Positions 35,281-45,498 of a stretch of 64,000 nt of DNA are shown piece after piece. The DNA is from Ditylenchus dipsaci. Its lineage: Eukaryota > Nematoda > Chromadorea > Rhabditida > Anguinidae. The notes under the pieces are model-generated. The model searched no databases. It saw nothing but the letters and a program-made list of their open reading frames with translations, and was not told the DNA's origin. Position 1 is the stretch's first letter; every line of letters starts with the position of its first letter. Made by a program: the position numbers and the translations under genes. The stretch spans positions 248,001 to 312,000 of the forward strand of contig SADC01000189.1 of assembly GCA_004194705.1 (NCBI GenBank). Reading direction: 5' to 3'.

Positions 35281-38200
35281 CTACCCACCACTGTTCGTTT
35301 CATCAGAGTCGGTTTCGTTTGAAAAGTCCACTTTTACTCTTTTCCATAATCCAGCTTTTCTAGTGCCTGCTTTTCTCTCGGAAGATGTTTCAGCACATCC
35401 TGGTTCTACCTTCACTTTTTTAAATTCCTCTTTTGCAATGGTCGCTGTGGTGCTCCAGGTAGATGAAGGAGACCACCTAGTCTTGCTTGAGCACGGCTTT
35501 TCCTTGGCAAATTTCGAGAGCATTTTGGCAAACTCTTGAGCCTGCTTTTTACGTGATTCCATAAGAGATTTTGCTGTTTGGAAAGCTAGTTGCAGGTCTG
35601 CAGGTGCATCTTTAGACAGCTGTAACTAGTTTTGGTCAGAAATTTATATGATTGGCACTTTGCAAATTTTTATTCTTTTCACTGTTTTAGAGCAACAACT
35701 TGAACTTTGACTTAAAGGACCATACTTGTTGATGCAAATGAGAATTCGACAAATTCAAATGCGCGCGGGACACTTCTCTTTTGTCTAACACTCTACTCTT
35801 TGGAGTTATTTCGGGCGACTCCAAAGAGTACAGTGAGAGAAGAACGAGAAGTGTCCCGCGCGCATTTGAATTTGTCAAATTCTCCTTTGCATCAACAAGT
35901 ATGGTCCTTTAAGTGGATGTTCAGCGGCAGATTTTTGTTTGTGTATTTTCTGTATATCGACTATGATAGTGAAATCATCACAATTATTAAAGCATTTATC
36001 TCCAACTCAATAAGTGTGTAGATCCATAGATTTTATTTTATTACAACTTTTTTTGCTCTTTTCACAATTCGATTTACCGCTGTTTTTTAAATAAGGTCTC
36101 ACAATCTTGCGAATTACGGTTTTGCGTATGGATTATCTAAAACAGTCAAACTTCGATAAAAGGTCAGTTTTGATCAGGTTTGGTTGTTAGGTTATTGATA
36201 CTATATATAACCTTATCATCCATCGTAAATGGTTTTAAAGTGTGTGGAGCAGCTCTGTGCGGCTTTTCTTCGTCATCTAATGGCAGAAAACGAACTAGAA
36301 TTCGTATTTTCTGCACCCATTTGACCTAAAAAATTATTTTACAAAAGTTATCGTGGTTCAGGTAAGGATCGAACCATTGACCATTCGCTCAATGCTTATT
36401 TTAAAATTTCAGGTATTTTTTGAAATTATGTTTTTTTCTACCAGAGACCAAATCCAAATTATTATTTTTTGATATCATTATGAAACCCAGAATCTTGCGA
36501 CCCCTTGTTGTGAAAAAAAATGTGAAATACCTTTTTTATGAAACAGAAGTTCTTTATAAAAACTTATTTTTTTTTATTTTCTCTCAGCAACGAGGAGTCG
36601 GTTGATAGATCATAACTTATGGTTTATAAGAAACTAGAGATGCAGGGCTACATTTCGATTAACGAAAAATCATAACTAAAAAACGGGTAAAACGGAATTT
36701 TGCAGCTAATTCTCGTAATTTTGCAGCAAATCCTTGTAATCTTGCAGCAAATATGAGTGAATTTTGCGGGAATTCGAATTTCCTAGTCAAAAGATGAATT
36801 GGATCGCTCAGAATCCCAGCCCGGAGTGGTCAGAAGCCCTGAAAGTTGGTTTTTTGGGGGTTTACTAAAGGGGGGTAAACTTTTTGCGAAAATTCGATTG
36901 GGCGGATCAGAATTCCGGTCCGATCGGCTTAATCGCTCAGAATTCCGCCTTGAACTACTCAAAACCGTCATAAACCTGAAATTCTGAGCGATTAAGCCGA
37001 TCGGACCGGAATTCTGATCCGCCCAATCGAATTTTCGCAAAAAGTTTACCCCCTTTAGTAAACCTACAAAAACCAACTTTCAGGGGCTTCTGACCACTCC
37101 GGGCTGGGATTCTGAGCGATCCAATTCATCTTTTGACTAGGAAATTCGAATTCCCGCAAAATTCACTCATATTTGCTGCAAGATTACAAGGATTTGCTGC
37201 AAAATTACGAGAATTAGCTGCAAAATTACGAGAATTAGCTGCAAAATTACGAGAATTAGCTGCAAAATTCCGTTTTACCCCTAAAAAACACCGATAAATA
37301 CTCGTTCGTATTATTTACTGGTGGAAATCAGTAAATTACTGATGGAAAGTATTAGGTTGTCCCAAAGCTCTCGGAATTCTGCCTTGGTCCCCCATCTCGT
37401 GTTTTTTCGACTGTTTAAAATATGTTCTTGACTTTGTTTTGGCTTTAAAGTAGGCAAGGGTAGGCCAGCGTATGTTAAGTCAGACTCGAACATATCTTGG
37501 AATCACTTTAAAGTTCTTCCTAACATACGCTGGCCTACAATTGCCAATCACAAAAAATTGCCCAATCATAAAAAATCACAACAGGGGGGGGGGGGGGGTT
37601 TGGGTGGTGACCAAGGCAAAAAACATTGTTAAATCGGGCAAAAGTTTCTTTTAAGCGCGATGTTCTAATTTTTAAAAGCCCAGCCAGCTTGGAAGAAAAA
37701 AATCAATTAATTTAAAATAAATAAAATAAAACTCAGTATGGGGAACCTAGTCGAAATTCCGCGAACTTTGCGACAACCTGATAGTAAATTAATGAGTAAA
37801 ACTAGCTATAACCATTCAAAAATCAGTGCTTGTCAACGCAATCCGCGACACACTCGCCGAAATTGCATAAGCTTTTTGCTTGCTTTAATAGTTTTAGCAA
37901 AGAAGGCTCTTTATTTGTATAAATGAACTCAAAATTTTGAAATAGAGTTTATTTTCTTAAAACATTTGGTCTTTTTGTATGGAAAAGTGCCATTTCATCC
38001 AGTGAATATTAAGGTTTGAATGCCGAAAAAGTAGATTTTGAAATGCAATGTCAGAAATTCGAAAGGTTTTAAATCTCGAGTAAGGGAAAAATCTGTATTT
38101 GAAGTACATTTTAGATCCTTGTTATGAACCCTTTATCGTTGAACATACCTGAGCTGGCCAAGGATATGGTTTTTCTTGTAGTACCCACACAATATCTCCT

Positions 38201-41200
38201 TCTTCTAGACCCGTTTCCATCACAGTTGTCCAGTCTAAAATGCATGCTATACCATCGAATCAAACAGGTCTGGCACAACAAACTCACTACAATCCGATTC
38301 TGTAATAGTAATCCAGGAAGAATCATTATCTTCTTGGTCGATCACACCACCACTACCTTGTTTTCTGGTCTTAGGTGCCAAAATTTTTATATTGGGCATA
38401 CTTTTTCTTCTTTCAGGTTGTTGCAAGACCGCAGGTAGCTCTGCATTACTTTTGCGTGCACATTTTGCATAAGTACTGGGTAGTGAGAGACGATTTTGAG
38501 ATTCTTTTGCTTGTTCCAGTCTTTTAGGCCCTCAAATTAAATAATATGAATCTTGAAAATTTATACAACAATAAACCTAAAATACTCAAAATTCCAACGT
38601 GTCGACAGCCCTCAAATTTTTTTAGCGCCTTTTTAACCAATTTCGGGGATTATCCCGTTTAAAAACGAATGACCGAGACCAATCACCCCAACCACCATCA
38701 GCAAATTTTTGTAAGGTGACCGAAAAATATGTATTAAATTTTAGAAATATTTTGTAAAATTCGACCAAAAGGCCAGCGATAGCTTGCGACATTTCGAATT
38801 GCGACAACTTAAATTGCGACAAATCAAACTGATCAAACATTTACAAATAAGATTCGTAATTCAAATAGTAATTTTTTGTCGCAATTTAATTTTGGCGCAA
38901 TTTGAAATGTCGCAAGCAGGGTGGCCAGATGTCCTGCTTTAGCAGGAATTTCCTGCTTTTTGGTTTTGAAATCTGCTTTTTGACAGTGAAAAAGCAGGAA
39001 TTTTATAGGAATTTTATGTTCATTCCTGCTTTTTGCAGATTTTTTGTTTCAAAATCCTGCTTTTAGACATCAAAATCCTGCTTTGAAGATTTTGCATTTG
39101 GCCACCCTGGTCGCAAGCTATCGCTGGCCGGCTAAAAATGGGTTAAACTAATTTTCTCATCTTAAAATAAATACAGTCAACTCCCGATTTAGTGTACACC
39201 CTGGGGACCAGCTCCAGGTGTACACTAAATCGAGTGTACACTAAATCTAGGGTTCATTCTAGTCATTTTAATTAACAGCCGGTCAAAATTATTTCATTTA
39301 GGTGTACACTAAACCGAGGTGTACACTAAATCCGGTGTACACTAAATCGGGAGTTGACTGTAAAATAGAAAAATTTAACTTTTCTCAAGAAATTTTAAAT
39401 TCAACTCCTGAAAGGCAGATGGTATTTTTAGGGTTTCTATGGTCACTTTTCGGTTTTCACCGTTTTTTTTGGCTTCCAAAAAAGAACCAAAAACAAATCT
39501 ACCAAAAAGTGCGAAAGACGTTTTTTAGTCCGTCCTTGCATGTGCTAGCCTACTACAAAGCCTTAAAACACAAAAAATTTATTTTAAAAAAATACGAAAA
39601 TGTGCAAAGGATAGAAAGTTGAAAAAATGGGTCCGATCACTGCCGCAAAGCAAATTTTTTCGACTGACAAATTTGAAAATTGTTTAAAAATAACAATAGG
39701 ATGCATGTTTTGTTCCTTGCATTCATTGTATTCTGAGTCAGTATTTTGGTCAAAATTTCTGACCAAATAAGACACCGAATCAGTGATACAAAGACAAGTA
39801 TTATACAAAAGAACCTAAAAAAAGATTACCTTTATAAAAGATCTAGTCAGATACGCAGGCCCTGCTAACCACTGGATTTCATCATCGTCATCATTAGGCT
39901 GAACATCTGCTACTTTTTTCTCCCTCTCGTGGTCAACCTCTTTGACTTCCAGCTTAACCCTTTTTTTCAAAAATTTTTCTTGCTTTTGTGTGGTTGGAAC
40001 AAAAGAAGTACTAATAGCCTGCTCAGAGTTTACTTTTAGCTGTCGCTCTTCAGATATTTTGGCTGAATTAGATTTAGGGTGGAGAGAGTAAGCACGTCTT
40101 CTGATGGTTAACTGTGAAGTGGATGGTTGACTATCCTTAATTAAAAACTTTGGTCTTATTCGTAAAAAACGATAAAAAGTAAATTTACTTGTAAGTCGTC
40201 GGTGTCCTTCCATCTGAAGAGTCTCAACACTTCAGACCCTTTTGTCACAATAGGTGCTTGAAGAGACAACCTCCGACTTCTGTTGCATGCTGGTAGTTGT
40301 TTTTCTGATTCTTCTTCCTTATTTTTAGCGTGAAGTGTTTCAAATATCTGAACACAAAGATTTGGGTTTTGGACCCTAGTAAAGAATATCACCCCCCCCC
40401 CAAAGCTTATGCCTTTCAAAACTCAAAGGACCATGCTCTTTGGAGTTATGGCGAACCACTCCAAAGAGTGAAGTTTGAGACGAAAGAGAAAGGTCCCCCG
40501 CCAATTCAAATTTTGCGCATGTCGCTGCGCGCGAAGAGCATGGTCCTTTAAAGGGCTATGGTTTTAGCGCGCAGTGGAATGTGCAAAATTTGAATTGGCG
40601 AGGGACACTTCTCTTTCGTCTATCAGTGTACTCTTTCGAGTCGTTTCTAATTACTTGAAAGAGTACAGTATTAGACGAAAGAGAAGTGTCCCCTGCCAAT
40701 TCAAATTTTGCACATGCCACTGAGCGCAAAAACCATGGTGCTTTAAGTAAAAAGCACCCAAATATATGTCCCAGACCCGGAAAATGTGCGCAAACTCTTT
40801 ATTAGTCATAAATTCCGCACCCTGGCCTACCCCCGAGCCTAAGGGCTAAGCCTATATCTGTTGTTTGCAAAGGGTAGTTACAGCTTTTTTTTGGGGGTGG
40901 GGGTGGATATTCTATACTAGCGCCGGTTTTTGCATCTAAAAGTATTGCATTTTAAAATAGGGGACTGAGCTGAAGGCTCTGCACTGGTCGAATAGTTAGG
41001 TTTTTAAATTGTTAGTAAATTTTAGAAATAGATTTTCATTGCAATCTGGTTTTGGAACATATTGACTACCATCTGTCCAGGCCGGTCATTCCAAAGAAAT
41101 ATTTTAATTGCCGTCTGTATTTATTTTTCTGATTACATTCTTTACGTGTAAATCAACAGCGCTGAGCACGAATCTGGCCTCAGAATTGGCATATCCAAAA

Positions 41201-42320
41201 AATCGACATTTCTCAGACATGACTCCTTTTGGTCATTAGACCTGGGATGGATTGTCTTTTATTTCTTTTGCGCTATCCGATGCAAAATTAAACGCGTTTT
41301 CTAATGATGACAATGTTTTTTGATGGGTCCGTTTATCTGTAGATAATCATTTTTATGGTGCAAATTTACGGTTTGGAAGACTAAGGTCAAACTGACTGGA
41401 TTGTGTATCCTTTAATTGAATGATAGTTTGATGTTAACTTTAGTCTGCACAGTAAAACTATGCAAAATACAAACAACTGGATTGAAAGACAATTTATGCA
41501 CAATTCACCAATGCACCGTTAGACTTTTTTAGAAAAATATTTAAACTGCCATCGCGCTGCCCCAACTACCGTATTCTCTCTAATAAACCCACCTCTCTAA
41601 TAATCCCACACCCCCGTTTTTTTACTAGAATTTCAGAGTAAGGGCCATTTTTAATTGACAATTTCAAGATTTTTCGGAGATTGAAAAATAATCCCACAGT
41701 GGGATTATTAGAGAGAATACGGTACCAACCTAAAGATTCATCGAATTAATTTGTATAAAGTATTAGGTTATCGAGGTATCCATATCTTCGACATCGATGA
41801 TTGAATCGACAACACAAAATTTTAGAAAACGAACCTGATTAATCTTCTTGTACCGAACAATTTTCTTTTGGTCGGTCTCCTCTGGATCGATACACGGAGC
41901 CGAAAGTACACTTTTGCCATTGGTCTCCTGAAACAACATTTCGCATTGCGTAAAATCATAGTAAGGACGAATCTCACTACAACAACACTGGTTTTTTCCC
42001 TTTTCAAAGTGCGCAGATGTGTTTCCTCATCAGTGGCAGTGCAAAATTCAGGGTCAAAAACCATCTGGTATTAAAGAAATATAGCTTAACCACTACTCAA
42101 TTTTCTACCTTGTCTTTTTCCAGGGAGTATATCTGTAAGTGGATATGTACATAAAATAGGCAAACGAAACCTTCATAAAGAATCCTACCATGCCTGAGGT
42201 CTGGCGTTTAGTGTACTTGGCACCTATTTGGTCAAAATTAAAGGAAAGTCTCTTTAGCACATCTTTGGTTATTTTCTTGTGCTCATCAGAAGGTGCGAAA
42301 TTCTCATCGTCTTCTTTCAT
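35281..42320 (-). CDS. PWWP-domain protein, multi-exon
   Basis: Minus-strand exons supported by splice sites: 42320-42189 (ATG 42320), 42064-41978, 41927-41835, 40347-40189, 40147-39830, about 38521-38149, and 35619-35281 (TAG stop). The sixth ends GDIVWVLQEKPYPWPAQ, the first strand and PWP core of a PWWP domain, a module that binds methylated histones and DNA in chromatin. The second half of the domain may be near 38060-38000 (HFKIYFFG), but splicing there is unclear. The rest is low-complexity: Lys-rich and acidic segments (VKEVDHEREKK, NDDDDE) and a C-terminal helix followed by a Ser/Lys/Asp tail. One missing base near 38255 breaks the frame just before the PWWP core. Large introns hold palindromes. 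The duplication breakpoint cuts the last exon. The orthologue is not identified. Confidence 0.7.
35716..35908. mobile_element. AGGACCATAC palindrome with TTAA at both ends
   Basis: Arms pair over nearly the whole 193 bp. TTAA at 35712-35715 and 35909-35912 is a clean target duplication. It lies in a PWWP intron. Confidence 0.85.
36682..37280. mobile_element. 600-bp foldback in PWWP intron
   Basis: Near-perfect inverted arms around 36960-36985. The outer arm contains repeats of TTTTGCAGCTAATTCTCGTAA, with two extra units on the right side. Minus-strand frames across it are palindrome artefacts. Confidence 0.8.
37455..37545. repeat. Short inverted repeat TAGGCCAGCGTATGTTA
   Basis: TAGGCCAGCGTATGTTA near 37465 and its complement near 37530 form a roughly 85-bp hairpin, followed by a G homopolymer at 37576. 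Variants of the GCGTATGTTAG word recur at 15410 and 34880. Confidence 0.5.
38771..39129. mobile_element. Palindrome with GGCCAGCGATAGCTTGCGAC ends, interrupted
   Basis: Left arm 38771-38830; right arm 38876-38916 continued at 39110-39129 after a nested insertion. Inner repeats are of AATTGCGACAA. It lies in a PWWP intron. Confidence 0.75.
38917..39109. mobile_element. hAT-like MITE with GTCGCAAG target duplication
   Basis: 193 bp with ends CAGGGTGGCCA and TGGCCACCCTG and an 8-bp duplication GTCGCAAG (38909-38916, 39110-39117). The interior repeats TCCTGCTTTT. Nested in the palindrome. Confidence 0.9.
39174..39360. mobile_element. CAGTCAACTCCCGATTTA MITE in TA
   Basis: Perfect inverted ends flanked by TA, with internal repeats of GTGTACACTAAATC. 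Same family as 12109 and 46413. Confidence 0.8.
40425..40547. mobile_element. AGGACCATGC palindrome
   Basis: About 120 bp. The right end is followed by TTAA (40548-40551), which is also the left target site of the next palindrome. The left TTAA has been lost. Confidence 0.65.
40552..40742. mobile_element. AGGGCTATGG palindrome with TTAA at both ends
   Basis: TTAA at 40548-40551 and 40743-40746. Arms share CACTTCTCTTTCGTC with the rest of the family. Confidence 0.8.
41569..41722. mobile_element. CCGTATTCTCTC MITE in TA
   Basis: Inverted ends CCGTATTCTCTCTAATAA and complement flanked by TA. In PWWP intron 3. Confidence 0.75.
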
Positions 42321-43270
42321 CGATTAATTTATAGAAATGAATTCCTTCAGGAGGTATTATTCTAAAATATATCTTTTCTAATATAATTTAATAAAGCATC
42401 ACCGATTCAAAATCTTGCTCGTGGCATTGTGTTTCTGATCTACTTTTCTGTGAATGACCCGATACCTCATTAACTTTAATTATGGATAGCTGAGCCTCTG
42501 GCTCGTAGCCACAGGCCGGAAGGGGGAGACCGACCCGTACGCAAGTCAAAACCTCAAATTGTAGTCACTGAGATGAGCTCCAATTCTCATTATAACTAGA
42601 AATGGAAACAGGACGGAACAATTAACACCCACTGGGCTGAATTTTCTAACGTATACACTTCCATAATTCCCGCCGGAAAATTTCGCCATCAGACCCACCC
42701 TGGAAAAAAAATATTCAAATTCCGTCCTGTCCTTAAAACATATAACTTTCAAATGTGGTTATAAATTAATCGTATTCACTAATTAATCATAACTACACGG
42801 CCTCGGCATCACCTCTAAAATGATAAAAATAAAATATTTATTTTAAAAGAAAATTTGCCGCCATGATTTTATGCTGTTTTGAAAGGGTATTAACATGTCC
42901 GGCCCTGGTAGGCTCAACATACAATACAGGTAGAACGATGGTGCCGGTCTCTTTCACTTCAATTATTGACAAATTAGGTGAAGAAGGGTAAGGGAGCGAT
43001 AGCTTAGATTTTCACTAGAAGAAATTAAATCCGTGTCCATTTCAAGATAATGATTAACACAGGAAATCAAGAGGAACTCTGCCTGAGCCCAAGTAAAACT
43101 TCAAAAAATTGACAAAGTTGAACGTGATCCTAACTGCAACTATGAACATCTGACCCAAATTCCGAAATTTCTAAGGCGTTTATATTAAACATCCTGGCTG
43201 TACCACATTCTCAAACAGTCAGTATTTGGTTCTCAAACGGTATTTCCCAGTACGAATTAAAAAATAGATA
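42321..43270. other. Intergenic region between PWWP and CCCH genes
   Basis: About 950 bases upstream of the PWWP start and downstream of the CCCH 3' end. No convincing coding frame, palindrome or repeat seen. Confidence 0.5.
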
Positions 43271-43276
43271 TTTATT
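43271..43276 (-). promoter_or_regulatory. Polyadenylation signal, CCCH gene
   Basis: Minus-strand AATAAA about 280 bases after the TGA stop. Confidence 0.45.
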
Positions 43277-43552
43277 GCACACGTAATTACTGTAGGCAAA
43301 ATGGCATAACATTACACGTTTAGACGGATAAATATAATTAATTGAGCTTAGAAAGTAGATGATGAGACAACACAGCAAATCAAGAGTTTACTGTTGCTCA
43401 GCAAGAGATTTTACAATGAGTGAGGAAGCCGAGTTGTTTTATAAAGTAAAGTACCAAAAGTTAAGCGGACACGCAGGCCCTTCACATTCCCATATATCCG
43501 CAGAAAACAACAAAATAATCAGCGGACTCAGGGATTTAAGCATTAAAACTCT

Positions 43553-44517
43553 TCACGGATTGTTAGAATTCACGAACTTCTGCAACGGATTCTGGAAGGG
43601 CTGATCACGGAAGAGATGATAGGACTGCCCAAACGACTTCACTTCCTGCTGCTGTGCCGACTGAACACCACTTGGAGGAGACACGCTGCTGAAACCATCC
43701 TGAGCATCATGGTAGCCATTCGGATTCCAGACAGGATCATTCATCTAAAATTTTTAGGTTTCTGCTGCTGACACGGAAAGAATTTATAGCACTTGCCCAA
43801 AAGGAGCTGTAGTTAGACTGCGGTTGCGAGGATGGCTGACACTGAATATCCGGAGCACCAGAAAAAGCGTGGAGAGAATCGAAACCATTGCGCCGAACCA
43901 AGCTAGTGCGCAGATGATCCTGCCCACCATTGTTGACACCATTTCCCATGTACCCTAACTTCAAAGAATCAAGCACATCGAACGGCTGCTGCTGCTGGAA
44001 GCTCAACCCGTTGCTCAGCCCATTCTGCTGCGAATCCTGAGAGGATGGAGCCACTGAAAGACCGTTGAACGCCTCACTCAACTGACCACCATTTGAACGC
44101 AACTCCTGACTTCCATGCGCGTACCAGCACTTCGGCCCATACCTGAAGATAAAACTGAATTAAGCAGATGTTACCAGGAGATAATATTAAAAAGCTTGAT
44201 TGATTTAAAAACCAACTTACTTGCACTTTCTCTTGCTGCCTGAAAATAATTATTAGGCTCACTAAGACGCATTTGATCCTCTTAAAATTCAAATGAACTC
44301 ACGCCAATGATCACAAATAGTCGTCTTGTACAAGTTCGGATTCTTCCAGTGAGATGTCTTGCGAATTGTTTTGATAAACGCCTCCGTGGTGTCAGCCTGC
44401 CTATAAAACAGGGAATTAAAACCTCCTCAGCAAATAATGATAAATTACTGCATACTTCGACAAACGCTCGCAGAGTTCCGCAGCCTTGATAAGTAGATCG
44501 TCAACAAAGCTATCCAT
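43553..44517 (-). CDS. CCCH-type zinc-finger protein, 239 aa
   Basis: Five exons on the minus strand: 44517-44449, 44396-44303, 44239-44221 (19 nt), 44142-43797, 43744-43553. All phases agree. One C-x8-C-x5-C-x3-H finger spans about residues 51-70: CDHWRSKRKC, then KYGPKC, then WYAH, followed by GSQELR. This is the Tis11-like arrangement that binds AU-rich RNA. The finger is assembled from three exons across the microexon. The N-terminus is a short helical segment. The remaining 165 residues are Gln/Ser/Asn-rich and probably disordered. Only one finger is present where Tis11 proteins have two. Intron 4 (43796-43745) starts GCAAGT, a GC-AG intron. A role as an RNA-binding regulator is inferred from the finger. 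Confidence 0.85.
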
Positions 44518-45498
44518 CTGGTTGCTGTTAACTTTCACAATTTCGAAAACTAAATATATCAATTTATTTTCATACTTATAATTCAAATATCTGGAGCATC
44601 GACTGGTTTCATACACCAAATAAACTGCACATGAATTCGCATAAAAATGCACGAAATGATATTACAGATAGAGGCAGAGAAAAAGACAGCCCTATCCCAC
44701 GAAATTGAGGGTGGACTCTATGAAAAAGAGTCCGAAACTCATCGAAAATTCACTGTGTCCATGTCATTGGTTCTGAAGTACGGTCTTGAAAGCACTGATG
44801 TTTGCGCTAATTCAAACTATTTTTACGTTTCAATGTTTTTTGCAAATTTTTGATAGAAAAAGAGATAAGCAGGTTTGACCGATCAATTAGGGTTGTTAGC
44901 GACCGGTGAATGGACAACAACCGCACAACCAATCACTGAAGTTCATTCAAAAATTTCTCGCAAAAATCGATAGAAAGAAAAAATTTCACTAAAGAGACTT
45001 GTAGTCCTCTGATTATTAACCGGTCAGCCAGGCACATATGCCCTGTTTCCTCAGCCAAAGAGATTATTTCGCAACCTGAGGGCAACAAAAGGCATGTTCT
45101 TCTTTCTTCCCCAACAAAATTTCTTCACGTAAAAGAATCAGAAAGAGTGGATAGGAAGTATGCTGGATAATAATTGGAGGTGCTTCTTCTCTTTTTCCAC
45201 AAAAGATTTTCCCTGACCAGCAAAAGCAGTCGATTTATTTGTGAGGTGCGCCAAAGATTTTTGCGGATGAGTTGATTGATTGTTTGTGTGACGCCTTATG
45301 GTAATGGTTGTTTTCCAGCCAGCTTTTTCCTGTCGTCTTCCTCAGCCATTATTAGTGTTAATAATACACCTTCTTATGCATTTAGAGGTGACATTCCTCA
45401 GAATAATGACACAAACAGGCAGAAGAAATAACCGGATGAGCAGCAGTGGTAGCAACCATTTGGAACAGGAGTCAAACTCGAGCTAGTTGTCAGAAACA
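44518..45498. promoter_or_regulatory. Divergent intergenic region (CCCH gene / collagen gene)
   Basis: The two genes are head to head with 981 bases between start codons, so promoters of both should lie here. Acceptor-like AACCAG directly precedes the CCCH ATG, and TTGTCAG lies five bases before the collagen ATG; either could receive a spliced leader. No other motif recognised. Confidence 0.4.

Larger units (their letters stand above)
15634..35353. repeat. Tandem duplication, copy B (complete unit, about 19.7 kb)
   Basis: This is the second unit, running from the junction at 15634 to the last shared base at 35353. Its first 3.8 kb (the 5' half of GPAT) has no partner in the window because copy A is cut at the window edge. 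The right boundary, where 35354 onward diverges from 15634 onward, lies within the PWWP gene's last exon. The junction is AT-rich with a repeated ATAATC microsequence. Confidence 0.85.
40372..40924. mobile_element. Second copy of the 241-bp hAT-like MITE, split by two palindromes
   Basis: Left end GACCCTAGTAAAGAATATC plus a C-tract; right end with G-tract and TACTAGCGCC. Flanks GGGTTTTG and GGTTTTTG match at 7 of 8. Two TTAA palindromes are inserted inside. Confidence 0.75.

Noticed and set aside
36783..37076. 97-codon minus-strand ORF
   Set aside because: It lies across the centre of a near-perfect palindrome, which gives mirrored open frames.
42022..42320. ESCO/Eco1 acetyltransferase identity for the PWWP gene N-terminus
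   Set aside because: A short TDEETHL stretch is reminiscent of its zinc finger, but the Cys pair is missing and no acetyltransferase domain follows.
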